Shown: positions 25,467 to 37,626 of the stretch, piece by piece | Layout: each line of letters starts with the position of its first letter | How positions within the stretch are numbered: the first letter of the stretch is position 1 | Origin: Pseudocercospora fijiensis CIRAD86 | Lineage: Eukaryota; Ascomycota; Dothideomycetes; Mycosphaerellales; Mycosphaerellaceae | Assembly (NCBI RefSeq): GCF_000340215.1 | Contig: NW_006921532.1 | Location: 10,245,894-10,309,893, forward strand | Reading direction: 5' to 3' | DNA: 64,000 bases | Program-made: the position numbers and the translations under genes | The notes under the pieces: model-generated | Told to the model about the DNA's origin: nothing | What the model saw: the letters and a program-made list of their open reading frames with translations, nothing else | The model's database searches: none

Positions 25467-27392
25467 GTGGGTCTACAAGGTGTCTGTCTCGGTTAACAAG
25501 GTTGTAGATTACCGCTAGCTCGTATATAGCCTAATCCGTAGAGAGACAGGCGTCTTAGCTAGTTTAAAACTACGCTTCTGCGTGCCTCTTCTATAGAGCC
25601 CTGCCTACCGAGGGCATTATACTACACGGGATATAGGCCTCTATCGAGACCTTAGTTCCTTATAAAATAGGTAGAAGAATAGTATAAAGAAGAGGTTAGA
25701 GACCTAGTAGAGGTAATTAAGTTAGCTAGTTAGCCGCTAGGTACGAGAACTACGAAATAGAGGAGGAAACGCGACTTCCGCGTCCTTACTATAGTAATTA
25801 TAGACGCGACTAAGGGTACGTAGAGGTTATAAAAGGCGTATAGAAGCTACTATAGATAGACTATTAAGTTATTAACTACTACGCTATAATAGAGCCTATT
25901 AAGGAAGTGCCTCCTTACTAGACTCTAGCTTAATCTTCTTAATCTACTTAAATCGTCGGTAGAAGACGCCTACTATAGGTTTAGCAACTATTAACTAAAG
26001 AGCCCTCGATACTACTAGATAAACGACTGCTATAGAACACTCGCGAGGCTCTCGAATACGGCTATTAATACTATTATATTATACCTACCTTTATACGCTA
26101 CGCTATTAAGTTCCTTCGTCGTTTCCTCGGTTAGCATCTATCGAGAATATTAGCCTTCCTTAATAAGCTGTATTTGACGGTTTAGCGCGTTATAAACGAG
26201 CCGGAAACACTAACCCTTTAACGCTTTATATAGGGCCTGCGTTAGTTTAGTATACCTATTACTAATCGCATTGTCGACTTCGTTATAGGCTTAGTAGAAG
26301 GCTGTAGAGCTAGCTATACTAAGATTAGGGAGGAACTAGGTCTTAGGTGTTTAGTTTCTACGGTTAGGCGCCGTTTAAACGAGCTTAGATACTATAGACG
26401 CGTTGCAAGAAAGGTGCTATTACTAGACGTAGATATGCTTAATCTAAGGCCTTAGTTTAGTATATAGTCGCTAGCATAGCTAGATGCTAGCAGAATAATA
26501 GTCTTCTTTAATAGTATTGCCTTCGGAAGGGGTAGATCAACTCGTACGTTTATTACGCGTCTTGTTAGTAAGGTATACGATCTAGACTGCCTTAGACCTC
26601 GCTTCCGGCGGATTAAGATATAGTATTGCTTCGGACTTATTACTAGCAAGTAGAAGAGCCGGATAATCTTCTTTAATCGTACTTAGGGTAAGATTAGTTC
26701 TCGCACCTTTACTAAGTATATAATGCTAGAGATTGTCCGCTTTTACGAAGAAGTCGCTATAAAGATCGCTATAGAGAGGGTAGAAGAAGACCTCTTAGAA
26801 AGCGACGACTTTAACCTACCTATTTATCTACTCGCTATTATCTAGCAACTAACCTAGCGTCTACTACTTATCCTTAATAGTGCCTTAATCTATAAAGTAT
26901 AGCGCACTCGCAACGCTCTTACTACTAGCAATATCGACTATTGTTTAGATATATAGCCGCTAAACTCGCCTAATCTTAATCTAATCGAGAATGTCTAAGC
27001 TCTTATAAAGTATCGGCTTAATACCCGGTATAGATACCTCTTAAGCGACGAGAGGCATCGAGAGATAATATAGGACTATTAGGATACTATAACTAAGGCG
27101 GAAATTAAGGCGATTACGGGCTCGTTCTATCGTCGAATAGTAAGGGTTGTATAGCGCAATAGATAGCACACTAGATACTAAATATTAAGGGTTGTTGTCT
27201 CGGTTTGTTAAGCTAAACGGCTTGTCTAGTCCTTACTATAGAGATTTTAGCATCTTTACGTAATATAATAGTAGGGCATATAGTTATTAAATAGACGCTC
27301 AATTGGATTAGATTGCCTCGCTTGTATACCTTTATTTAATCATTATATTGCAGGGTGCCTTGTTGTTGCAAGGGTTAGTTGTAGATACCCAC
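25467..27392 (+). mobile_element. Tc1/mariner-like transposon remnant (Tc1-A), RIP-degraded
   Basis: A RIP-type island sits between two normal genes. Possible ends are GTGGGTCTACAA at 25,467 and GTTGTAGATACCCAC ending at 27,392, a short imperfect inverted repeat with no clear TA duplication. A 10-bp direct repeat, TATTGCAGGG, also brackets the region (25,406-25,415 and 27,346-27,355). The transposase reads on the plus strand. The borders are tentative; the RIP core is about 25,480-27,300. Confidence 0.65.
25900..27200 (+). pseudogene. Tc1-like transposase, broken by RIP
   Basis: The most diagnostic segment, at 26,948-27,025, reads D-I-stop-PLNSPNLNLIENV-stop-ALIKYRLN. This is the Tc1 signature DWPPxSPDLNPIENVW with the tryptophans lost. 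Such enzymes cut and paste at TA sites with a DDE/DDD triad; the Asp in this block is the second catalytic residue. Upstream, helix-turn-helix-like parts are recognisable only weakly. The open piece at 26,452-26,649 on the minus strand is a shadow. Confidence 0.65.
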
Positions 27393-27636
27393 GAAGGATG
27401 AAAGCCTACTGTATCGCTGGGGCTTTCTCGCTCTCGCTCTCTTGGTAATGCCATGCCATGCAGACCATGCGTGATCACGCGTTTGAACGCGCTAGTCAAA
27501 CGCGTCCTCCACCCGGTAAAGTGTAAATGAGATTGATCACAAAGGTGAGTCGAGTCCTTCGTGCCATTGACATTTCAAGCAAGCCACCTTCCGTTTTGGT
27601 CGTGCGTGCGTCGCGAGTCGCAGATCATCCAGCAGC

Positions 27637-30600
27637 ATGAGCGATATCTCGCAGTCGGATCTTTTCGCTGGTGATCGATGGGCTTGGGCGAGGGCTATGA
27701 ATGGAGAACAAGACGAGGCGGACGAGAATCAGGATGATGATGAAGAGGATGAGGATGAGAATTCAGACGAAGACGAAGACGAAGACGAAGCCGAGGAGAG
27801 TGCAGCTGAAGATGACGAGCGTAGTAGCAATGAGGACAGCGGTGAAGTCGGGCATGGAAGTCCAGGCTGCGAAACGAAAGGTATCAAGGCTGGCAATGGT
27901 GAGAGCAGAAACACGCTGGCAGGCGAAATCCCGCCTCAAACAATAAGCGCGTCTGCCAATGTGCAGTGGCCGCGGCCAGCTGGCATTGAACAACAGCAGC
28001 CCAGTCGAGCTGCAGACACGCATACCGACACCAGATATGGAGTCACCACATCTGGTGTTTGGCAAAATGGAGTACAAGTTGCTCGACCTGCGCAGAAACA
28101 GATCAATCAAGCCGCAGTGGTTACAGACCCAGCTCAGCATTTTGTGCCGCAAGAGGAGGCCAACCAGGAATCGGACGTTGACTACGGTCTATCCGAGTCC
28201 GATGTCAGAGCGAGCTTGCAGCAGGCTTTGGACGCAGTACAGAATTTCGGGACCTTTGCTTCATTTGGACCCATTGAACAATTCTGGGATCCCGTCATTA
28301 CTGTTGCACAAGGCGGACCTCCAATTACTCTGCCACTTCAAGAGCAGGATGCTCAACGACTCATTGCGGCTAGCCACAAGGCACCTTTCGGCAAAGGCTC
28401 CGAGACGATTGTGGATGACAATGTACGCAAGACTTGGGAGCTGAACACTAACGAGTTCATGGTCAACAATCCCTATTTCAATGGCACTGTCAATCATGCC
28501 GTGACAAACGCTGTCTCTGAGCTAGGCGTTACCAATCTTGCACAAGTTGGGATTTCTCCCTACAAGATGCTCCTCTATGAGCCAGGAGCCATGTTCAAGC
28601 CTCATACGGACACGGAGAAGGTTCCTGGCATGTTTGCAACCCTTGTAATCTGCCTTCCATCAGCTCATGAGGGCGGCGACATCGTCCTCTCGCACAAAGG
28701 TGCCATGAAGCGCTTTGCAACATCCGCGACCCAGCCTTCTTACGCTTGCTGGTACTCAGATGTCACTCACGAAGTCAAAGAAGTAGCATCGGGCTACAGA
28801 CTCGTGCTGACCTACAACATCTACAAGACATCCGCAATGGCGTCTAATTTTTCCGCCTCCCAAATCGGCGAGCAGTATCCAGAATTGAAGAGTGCCCTGA
28901 AGAACTGGCGATGGGTTGACTCATCCCCGGCGGTATACATTCTGGATCACAAGTACACGGATGCCCATCTCAACATCAATAGCCTGAAAGGTGCGGATGT
29001 AGCCCGAGTTCAGGCTCTCTCATATTTTGCCGAGAGGTACAAGTACGAGATCTTTCTGGCATCTATGGAACACATGAAGCATGGTGAAGCGGCCTACGAG
29101 TATGATCCGTACGATAGGTATGGCTCGCGGCGTGGCAGATACAACGATTGGTACGATGACGATGACGATGACGAAGATGAAGACGATGATGGATCTGATG
29201 GCGAATTCCATGCCATCGAAGATATTCACGAGACGGAGACGAAGCTGAAGCGAGTTATCGCTCCCGATGGTACACAGTTGATCACTGACATGACTATCGA
29301 GGAAGATTGCTTGTTGTTCGAGGAAGCCTTTCAGGCATACTCGCGCGATCCTGATGACGAGGATTACACCGGATTTACTGGCAATGAAGGAGCACAATCG
29401 ACACATTGGTATCGCGATACAGTGAGTCTGTCTCTTTAGGTAGTGCGTAGCGATGCTAACACGGCTAGGTTGTTGTCCTGGTGCCTAGAGATAATTTTAT
29501 TGAGTGGCTAACGGGAGCATTCTCGCACAAGAAAAACAACGCGTTTCACAAGAAGGACATTACACCAGTGCTGAGCTGGCTCATCCAGAGACTCAAACAA
29601 ACGCGTACGAGCACACAAGACGTTAACCTCAGAGCACGATCCGACCTCGTTCAACTGTGCAAGTTTGTCGTGAAAGAGAACCAGAGCATTCTTGGACGCA
29701 CGGATTTTGCCGGTCGACCTCTCCAACCTGCGTTTTCACCGCGAATTTTGTCGCACGTGTTTGGTCTTCTGGGCCAGCTCAAGGAATATCACGCTCTCGC
29801 GGACGCGGTCGCTAGCACCTCTGGTCCGATTAACAATGAAGCTCTCAAGAGGCTTAGTCCAATGATAAACACGAAGTTCGACAAAGTGCAGAATGCGTAA
29901 GTCCCCAGACAGTCAATATTCATCATGCCGGACTGAAAATGTACAGATTGACAGAAGCGTTCGCAAAGATACGTGGCGTCAATTCTACCTTCGAGGCATT
30001 AAAGGCACTCTTCGGCGGTGACATCAACAATCGTGCCGGGCCTGCTGCTGAATGGGCATCCGGCATCCTCACCAAAGCCGTGTCCAACGTGTCTAATCCA
30101 TCCGAGCAGGACGGCAGAGCATTGATACACATTGCGGTATCTTTGAAACGAAGAGGGTTTCTGGAAAATTGGTGAGTAGTCTTAGTCTCGGGTGTCGCAA
30201 GGCTGACCAGGCGTAGCATCAATGAGGTCGTCTCGTTGCACAGCAACCGCACACATTTCGTGCTCGCGTTCCTTGCAGCGCTGATCATGGACGGAGAGGA
30301 TGCATTTGAAGTCAACGACGTCTTAGCAGGTGTAAGAAGATGCATCGGACCGATGATTGAAGGCTTCTTTTTGGAAGTATCTGAGGAGCGGCCTTCCAAA
30401 CGACACAAGACGGTCCCTGAAGCTGGCAGTGCCACTGTGTCCACTCAGAGCAAGACGGGAGATGAGCTCAATGAAGTCCTAGACTTCTTGGTCACGAAAG
30501 ACGTCAAAGTTGAGGCGGAATCTCTCTTTGCGGCACTGGAGCTACAAGTGCGAGCATGCAAGACAGATGTGCTACGCAAAATCCTGGTGCCGTTTCTGGA

Positions 30601-31216
30601 GGCGTCGCAGTTGCTCGCAAACGCGCATTCCAAGACTGACTATGGTCCCATGTTTCGCAGTCTATACAGAAACACGCTTGAGGCATACGTGGAGCGCTTC
30701 GTCAAGGACCAGCCTCCGGCATACGAGAACTTGGCGAGAAGCCGTGTAAACTGCTCGTGCCAGGACTGCTGGAAGCTGAATCTGTGTTTGATCAGCACCA
30801 CGCAGCAAGAGTGTCGACTTCGCGTGAGTTCAGATCGCAGACATCACCTTCATGATGTCTTGGATCGAAGCGGCTTCGACGGAACACACGAAACTGATCG
30901 TAGGAGCGATACACTCGTGGTTAGAAAGAGGAGCAAGGGCAAGCAAGCATTCGATGCGTGGTTTGCGAGATGCCAGGAAGCCGGGGAAGTGTTGAAACAA
31001 TTCGATGCGGCGACATTAAAGGACATGCTTGGCAGGCGGTATGAGAGGATTGTAGAGATGAGGATGCTGATCAGTGATGAGAGCAATGTGCCAGAGGTGA
31101 TGAAGGTAGCGGCGGGAAGTAGCGGCGCGTTGGCAGAGACGGCGAGCCCGCGTGTACAGGCAGGTGTGAAGCGGAAGGCGGAGGTGATTGATCTTGTGGG
31201 GGACTCTTCCGATTGA
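27637..31216 (+). CDS. 2OG-Fe(II) oxygenase superfamily protein, large fungal type
   Basis: There are four exons: 27,637-29,421, 29,469-29,896, 29,947-30,171 and 30,217-31,216. The introns are 47, 50 and 45 nt with GT-AG ends. The joined frame is 1,145 residues. An acidic Asp/Glu tract follows the N-terminus. The dioxygenase fold is at about 300-395: iron ligands His323 and Asp325 (PHTDTEK) and His378 (DVTHEV), and the 2-oxoglutarate-binding Arg388 (GYRLVLTYN). A second acidic run (DDDDDDEDEDDDG) is near residue 510. The C-terminal half is a conserved fungal extension with a Cys-rich NCSCQDCW segment. Related domains hydroxylate proline or other substrates; the substrate here is unknown. The last residues look like a short hydrophobic/acidic motif (VIDLVGDSSD), possibly SUMO-interacting. 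Confidence 0.8.
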
Positions 31217-31254
31217 TTTTATAAAGTCCATATATGGTACAGTATGATCATATG

Positions 31255-31314
31255 TAGGTGTAGGTGTAGGTGTAGGTGTTGCTTGAGGCTGAGGCTGAGG
31301 CTGAGGCTGAGGCT
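31255..31314 (+). repeat. Two adjacent 6-bp minisatellites
   Basis: Four TAGGTG units (31,255-31,278) are followed by five GAGGCT units (31,285-31,314). They fill the 241-bp gap between the dioxygenase stop and the MIC60 start, so they may lie in a 3' UTR or in the MIC60 promoter. Confidence 0.9.
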
Positions 31315-31457
31315 GGCATGACGCCGATTTTTGCAACCTTAAATTGAGCTCAGGCCACCCCGAACTATGCCAGCGCCAGCGCCAGGGCCAGGCTCGGAAT
31401 CTTTGAAGCACAATTGAGAACACCCACGGCTCTTCAGCACTGCATCCAGCAGCCACA

Positions 31458-33568
31458 ATGCTGCGCACCGCCGTTGCTCGAGGCGGAAAATGCCTGGAGC
31501 AAGGCGCTCGCTCCACTGTCGTGCGCCAATGGCAGAATGGCAGCCGGCTACGGCTATCATACCAAGCGCCTGTTTCTGTGCGTTGAGATGCGCTGGAGGG
31601 CGCGAAAGAGCTTCAATGGCACGCATGAGCAGACACTGACTGACGCTGCTTGCAGAGGACATACGTAGATGCACGATCACCTGACAAAACAGTGCTTCCT
31701 GGCAGCCAAAGCGAAACGACGGCCGGCGTCCCTCAAGCACCCGTTCTGGCCACGCCCACAAGCAATCCCATTCCGTCCCCCATCCATACTCCTCCCAAGA
31801 CTCCGCCGACCCCCGCCCAAGTCAACGCGACGCCTCCTGCTCCACCCACCAACACTGCCAATCCGCCTCCTGTGAGCCCTCCTCCACCTCCGCCCAAGAA
31901 GAAGGCTCGCTTCACGCGCTTCTTGCTGAGTCTGGTCATTCTCTCGGCGCTGGGATATGCAGGCGGTGTCTACTACTCCCTGGTTAACGACAACTTCCAC
32001 GACTTCTTCACTGAATACGTGCCTTTTGCTGAGGATGCTGTCTCCTACTTTGAGGAGCGCGAATTCCGGAAGAGATTCCCAGGTCGCAGCACAGATAGTG
32101 GCAGGAACTGGCCGCAGACACGCGGCGAGAATAAGGTCACCGTCGCGAGTCACTCTGGCGTGGTCCCGCGTGTTGCTACAAAGGACAACAATGGGGAGGA
32201 TCTAGGTCAGAAGGGAAGGCATTCGACTGCTACCGACGACAACAAGCCCAACCCCAAACCTGCCGAGCAAAAGCAGGAACCCACAAAGCCGGAAGCTCCG
32301 GACGTCTCTCACAAGCTTCTGCCCAAGAAGGACGAGAAGGCTAGCTCAGCATCGGATTCGAAGCCAGCTACGCCCAGGAAGGACATCTCCACCGTGGACC
32401 ACATCAATGCTCCAGAAGCGCAAGAGCCTGCTGTGCAAGAGCTGATCAAGCTTGTGAACGGCATAATAACATCCATCAATGCATCTCCCGAATCGGCCAA
32501 GTACGAAAGTACAGTGGCTGAGGCCAAGAATAACTTGAACAAGGTCATTGCAGAGATCAAAATTGTCCGTGACAAAGCTGCACACGACGCCAACACCCAG
32601 GTGAAGAATGCACATCTCGAGTTCGACCAAGCTGCAAAGGAACTTGTGCGCCGTCTTGAGGACGAGATGCGAGAACAGGAAACACGATGGCGGGAAGAAT
32701 ACGAGCAGGAACGTGAGAAGCTTAGCAACAGCTACCAGCAGAAACTTTCCGCCGAGCTGGATGCTGCTAGGAAGGTCTTTGAGCAGAAGAACAGGAACTC
32801 TTTGATCGAGCAAGAGATTGCTCTCCAGAAGAGGTTCATGGACGATGTCAAGGGCAAGATTGAAGAAGAGCGCAATGGCCGTCTCAGCAAGCTTGACGAG
32901 CTGTCCACATCTGTCAACGAGCTCGAGAAGCTCACTACACAGTGGAACGAGGTTGTGGATGCCACTTTACAAACACAGCATCTTCAAGTCGCACTCGAGG
33001 CAGTGAGAGCGAAGTTGCAGGAGTCCGACGTGCCGACGCCGTTCATCAGCGAGCTCGTGGCCCTCAAGGAAGTCAGCAAGGACAACGACGTTGTAAATGC
33101 AGCCATCGCCTCCATAAATCCCGCCGCATACCAACGCGGTGTGCCATCCGCGGCAGCCTTAATCGACCGCTTCCGACGCGTAGCATCCGAAGTGCGAAAA
33201 GCCTCTCTGCTACCAGAGGACGCTGGCGTCGCCTCTCATGCAGCGAGCGCTGTCCTCAGCAGATTGATGTTCCAAAAGAAGAGCGATCGGGGACTGCCTG
33301 AGGGAGATGATGTAGAAGCCACTCTGGCGAGGACAGAAGCCCTACTCGAAGAAGGTGATTTAGATGCCGCGGCTCGTGAAATGAATGGCCTGAGAGGTTG
33401 GGCAGGTGTTCTTTCTAGAGACTGGGTGGCGGAATGTCGAAGGGTTTTGGAAGTCAGACAAGCTGTTGATGTGAGTGTCTTTCAGTTGAGTATCATGATT
33501 GCGATGCTAACTATTTTGAATAGGTCATTTCTGCCGAAGCGAGATTACAAAGCTTGTTGGTCGAGTAA
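31458..33568 (+). CDS. mic60: MICOS complex subunit MIC60 (mitofilin)
   Basis: Exons 31,458-31,577, 31,656-33,470 and 33,524-33,568 join to 659 residues. Introns of 78 and 53 nt have GTGCGT and GTGAGT donors. Exon 1 encodes a 40-residue, Arg-rich, acid-poor N-terminus (MLRTAVARGGK) that fits a mitochondrial presequence. A Pro-rich linker leads to one membrane segment at about 129-148 (FLLSLVILSALGYAGGVYYS). A coiled coil follows at about 290-440, and the C-terminal mitofilin domain ends ISAEARLQSLLVE. MIC60 sits in the inner membrane facing the intermembrane space and forms crista junctions. The small last exon (15 codons including the stop) is easy to miss; reading through the donor would replace the conserved end by unrelated sequence. 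Confidence 0.92.
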
Positions 33569-34281
33569 GATAGATGGCGCTTGCTTGCTCCTTCCTGCAT
33601 TCTCAGCATTAGAGATAGGAACGACCCTGATAGTGGGTTCGCACGTCTGTATGTAGCATACTCTCGTCCCGGAAAAGCAAGGAAAGAACTCCTGTATAGC
33701 AGTATAGAATAAAGAGGCCACCAATTTCAACACACATGTTTCGCTTCCCAGTATTTCTTGCCCTTTCGCTACTCCTGTGTAGGCCTCTACGTCGTTGTTC
33801 CACCGATCTCACGTATGCAGGCGCGGGAAAATTTAGTTCGATATTGCCTGCTTTCAGACGGGTTGAAAAGTCGTAAAAACTCATCGCCCCTCCTCAAAAC
33901 CACACCGAAACAATCAAATCAATCCACACTCGTCACCAAGAAGCACCAAGATGGATTTCAAGTCCGAATCTGGAAATCGGTACTCATCGTCGTCGCCAAC
34001 CCTCGAAGTTTACCCTAAGCAATAGTGCCAAGACAGGGGATGACGTAGACGTTGGAAGCACCGCACATCACATAACGAAGAAAATCGGGTTCATTCTCTC
34101 AGAAATCGACAAATCCAAGAAGGAGAACTCTTCTAAAGTCCTCAAATTCGGTCGTGGGTATCAAAATCCATCCGTTCCTTCATTACCGCGCCGACCAACT
34201 CCATTCGTTTCGGCTAGTCCAGCGCGCCAAGCAAGCTGCCAGTTCCAAGCGGAGAGATATAATCATTCCTCGTATGGTCCA
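33569..34281. other. Convergent intergenic region MIC60 / BCAS3-like
   Basis: This lies between two gene 3' ends. I see no coding or RNA gene signal. It probably consists of the two 3' UTRs. An AATAAA-like stretch (AGAATAAAGAGG) near 33,706 may serve MIC60 polyadenylation. Confidence 0.45.
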
Positions 34282-37200
34282 TCATGTAAACTCATCATGG
34301 TCGCCCTCCATGAGATCAAACCCCCCATCCCCTCCAGCCCTTGTGCTGCCCTTGTTGCTCTTGCCTGGTCTGCGTCTCGTGTTGATTCGTATATGGTCAT
34401 CGCCCTGACGGTTGCTGCCTTTGCGAGCTGGTTGAATTGTCAATTTGCTCTCCATCTGATCTGCCACATCATCATCGTCATCCTCGTCAGCAGGCGGGTT
34501 CTGGTCTGGATCGCTGCCTTCGTGCAAATCATCGGCAGTGCGCTCGTTGATCATTGAGCTAGGAGGCATTTGTTCGCCAAATGTCCAGGGCCGTTCGTCA
34601 GAGTGGTTGTGGCCTTTGATGATGAAGCCCTCGTAGGCAAGTGACGGACCGTACTGACTCTGGTCCATCTCATCGAATGCGAGGATTGTGACTCGGCTAT
34701 CCACATGAAACGGACAGTATGGCGGGTTTGTCTCGAGGTCATTCGTCTGGTCTTGCAGTGTCCTTGCAGTTGCAATGTTGCTTTTCAAAGCACCTGCTGG
34801 TGGTGGCGTCGAGTTTCGCAGAGTCCAGAACCCATGAGGTCCTTGAAAAACACAAGCATCGATGTTTACCCCGACTTCCGCACGTGTTGTGATTGATGGC
34901 AATGGAAAAGCTTTATGAGCATACTTCTCATGCTTCAGCCCACTGACAATCGCATCGCCTTTACGTCGCTCGACACGTTGCACAGGATGAATATGAATGG
35001 TTCCACCGCATGCAATTGTCACAGACGTGGTGTTGTTTCTTCGTATCCACGCAAGTGACTTGGCCGCAAACGGTGTCTGTAGGGCTTTAGTATGTCGAAT
35101 CTTGTTGTCATCTGCATGCCAATAGTCTGCGGCGCCGCCCTTAGCTGCTGTGTAGCCTTGACTCAACCCTCTAGCCACAGCTCGTGACCCAGCATTACCA
35201 GCCGCTGCGGTCGCCTCACGAAATCCAGCAAAAGTAGTCGGTAGTCCAAATGCAGATGCCGGATTGGTGGCGCGCATTGTGTTCACTTGCGTGCTGACAG
35301 TCTGCCATCCTGACTTTATGCTTCCGAGAAAGCCTGCCGTGCTGCTACTAGGAGGCGACACGCCGGTGGACAGACTAATAGTGGCATCGGCCTTCTCAGG
35401 TGCTGGTGGTAAGATCGAGCTCGCACGCTTTCGTTTCTTGGACGGGGGCCGTGATGCTACCTCATGGAGATGAACGGTGCCGTGGGCTGTAAGAATGGCG
35501 ACAGCATCGTCATCTCTTGACCACGCACAGTCCAACACTGTGGAAGGGCTGTTGCGTGGAATGCGCTGGATCTGCTTAACGCACTGACTGGTGCTAATGC
35601 TCTCGTCGGTCGATGCTGCACGTCTTGCAACGCCATGGGCGACTTGCGACAGATCCCATACCGTTGAGACTTCACCCTTGCGACTGGATGTGAGTAGCTT
35701 GGTCCCAGCAGAGGAGAGGGAAAGAAAGTTGCATCCTTCCACTAGCGCGAATGCAGACAATGGTGCAGCCAGATACTTGGGCTTCCACTTCTCAAAGTAG
35801 AGGAGCGTGTCCAGGTCGATCAATGCAACAAGAGCTGGCTCCTTCGCAAGTCGTCCGAAGTCTTCGTCCGGTCCTTTGGTGGGTGGGAAGAGGTCTTCTT
35901 TGCTCGATCCTCGTTCGTGGCCTTGACGAGCACCCGGCGGCGAAGGATGCGTGAGCTCCTTCCAACCATTCCAACCGATTTCGATGCTTTTCTGTGAATA
36001 CTTCACCAAGCCTTGAGCAGCTTGGCGACCAAGTCTGGACCATGCACCTTCAACATCAGTTCCAACTACTTCACAAGAAACAGCAGGCTGTGGTGGCGCG
36101 GCATGAGTGATAACGCCAGGAGGATTGGAATTATAGTCGCGGATCAATGGAGCACCTTGAATTGAAATGCTCGAGGACGAGACAGGAGGCACCACAGCTA
36201 GCCATCGCGAACTGAGGCTGCAAAGTGGGTGGCGAGGCTCTTCCTTGACTTCTGAAGCGTTCCCTGCTGCATCACTTTGGCTTTGAGGCCTTGATGATAG
36301 TGGCTTCTGTACAGTGGTCCAAAACTTTCCAATGCACCTGAACTCTGGCTCTTGGAGATCGCCGTTTGGGGTGTCCGTGAAGACAAATATTTCGCCACTC
36401 TTGCCAGAAGCTATAGTGATAAAGCAGCCTTTTGCATCTAACTGGAGGTCGCCGATGGGATCCGGTAAAGACGCGACTTGGCCAAGAGTCGGCATATCCA
36501 ATGCAACCGGCGAACTGCTGTAAAGCGTGCAAATGAAGTGCTGTGTTTGCAGGGAGTACACATCAACGGTGGTCTGGAAGTGGCTGGGAGGATCATTATC
36601 GGTGGGATCATTGCCATCGCCTTCCGGGCCGGAATCTCGTCTATCGTCCAGCATCGGTCCATGTATAGTAACGGCGACAAGCGGCCGAAGCTCTTGGATG
36701 TAGTCGTACTTCTTGAGATGTGGTAGGATCTTGGCGTCAATTACTGCACCTCGTAGACCTTCCAGACGACCGACCACCTCAAGCTTATTTGGCAAGATTC
36801 TAAGCACCTCCAGTCCACCCTCACTACCCACAAGCAAAGCATCTCTTGCACTTTTCGCACAGACATCGCTGCCAGCATGTGCAAAGGAATCTAAGCGACA
36901 GCAGTAGCCATCTGACCCAGCAGGCCTCCCAGGCTCCTGCTTCTGACCAAACAGACCAAGATCGGGCAGTGCAAAGAAGTGAGCTTGGCGCATATGAGGC
37001 GGTGGTGGGTCGAGCAGACGAGTAGCCGGACGATGGGACACAAGCGATTCACGACGCGGTTGGGACTGAAGCGATGCTGGTGGCACAGGCCGTTGGCTGT
37101 TAGTGCTATTTCTTCGATCGCGTACAGCTCCGTATAGACTTGATGGGCGTGTGGCGGGCGACGGAGGTGCAGCGAGCTTAGCCGGAGCTGGTCTGGGCGA

Positions 37201-37626
37201 TCTCACGGCGGGTGAAGCAGGTGGAGACAACTTCGACTCTGGCCTGGAGACAGGCACTGGCGGCTCGACATGCTCCACGGCTGCAGGCTCATCGTCCAAG
37301 TGCACGAGCGGAGAGCTTTCCAGGACCAGCTCTGATTCGGGTGCTAGCTCTGGCTCCGGCTCGGGGTGCAGTAAGGGAGAGGCAACTTGGAGCGGCTTGA
37401 CAGCGTCTGTGGGCGGAGATGGTGTTATCGACTTGGGGTAGGAGGAGGAATAGTCTGCGTCTTCGGCCGGCCTCTGCTTGGCGGCATTTTTCTTGTTCTT
37501 GTTCTTCTTCTTGGTCTTGGTAGTGGTGGGCGGCGATTTGCCGAGAAGATGGTCGTGCGCGGGCGCAGCTCGCGGCTCGTTGAAGTGGTCGAAGTCGGGC
37601 ACGAAATCGTCGTCGGCGGAGGGCAT
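34282..37626 (-). CDS. BCAS3-type WD-repeat protein
   Basis: One uninterrupted frame encodes 1,114 residues. The N-terminal ~210 residues are Pro/Ser/Glu-rich and low-complexity. A beta-propeller-like region starts near 230 (GSEGGLEVLRILPNKLEVVGRLEGL) and includes LLTSSRKGEVSTVWDLSQ and CAWSRDDDAVAILTAHGTVHLHEV. The stretch around 790-850 (SAFGLPTTFAGFREATAAAG, then GAADYWHADD) is typical of fungal BCAS3-domain proteins. In animals BCAS3 is a PI3P-binding propeller found at the phagophore. A similar role in fungi is inference. The acidic run near residue 1,050 and a basic tail close the protein. The start at 37,626 is the first ATG of the frame. It is convergent with MIC60. Confidence 0.75.
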   Translation of the reverse strand: MPSADDDFVPDFDHFNEPRAAPAHDHLLGKSPPTTTKTKKKNKNKKNAAKQRPAEDADYSSSYPKSITPSPPTDAVKPLQVASPLLHPEPEPELAPESELVLESSPLVHLDDEPAAVEHVEPPVPVSRPESKLSPPASPAVRSPRPAPAKLAAPPSPATRPSSLYGAVRDRRNSTNSQRPVPPASLQSQPRRESLVSHRPATRLLDPPPPHMRQAHFFALPDLGLFGQKQEPGRPAGSDGYCCRLDSFAHAGSDVCAKSARDALLVGSEGGLEVLRILPNKLEVVGRLEGLRGAVIDAKILPHLKKYDYIQELRPLVAVTIHGPMLDDRRDSGPEGDGNDPTDNDPPSHFQTTVDVYSLQTQHFICTLYSSSPVALDMPTLGQVASLPDPIGDLQLDAKGCFITIASGKSGEIFVFTDTPNGDLQEPEFRCIGKFWTTVQKPLSSRPQSQSDAAGNASEVKEEPRHPLCSLSSRWLAVVPPVSSSSISIQGAPLIRDYNSNPPGVITHAAPPQPAVSCEVVGTDVEGAWSRLGRQAAQGLVKYSQKSIEIGWNGWKELTHPSPPGARQGHERGSSKEDLFPPTKGPDEDFGRLAKEPALVALIDLDTLLYFEKWKPKYLAAPLSAFALVEGCNFLSLSSAGTKLLTSSRKGEVSTVWDLSQVAHGVARRAASTDESISTSQCVKQIQRIPRNSPSTVLDCAWSRDDDAVAILTAHGTVHLHEVASRPPSKKRKRASSILPPAPEKADATISLSTGVSPPSSSTAGFLGSIKSGWQTVSTQVNTMRATNPASAFGLPTTFAGFREATAAAGNAGSRAVARGLSQGYTAAKGGAADYWHADDNKIRHTKALQTPFAAKSLAWIRRNNTTSVTIACGGTIHIHPVQRVERRKGDAIVSGLKHEKYAHKAFPLPSITTRAEVGVNIDACVFQGPHGFWTLRNSTPPPAGALKSNIATARTLQDQTNDLETNPPYCPFHVDSRVTILAFDEMDQSQYGPSLAYEGFIIKGHNHSDERPWTFGEQMPPSSMINERTADDLHEGSDPDQNPPADEDDDDDVADQMESKLTIQPARKGSNRQGDDHIRINTRRRPGKSNKGSTRAGGDGGFDLMEGDHDEFT

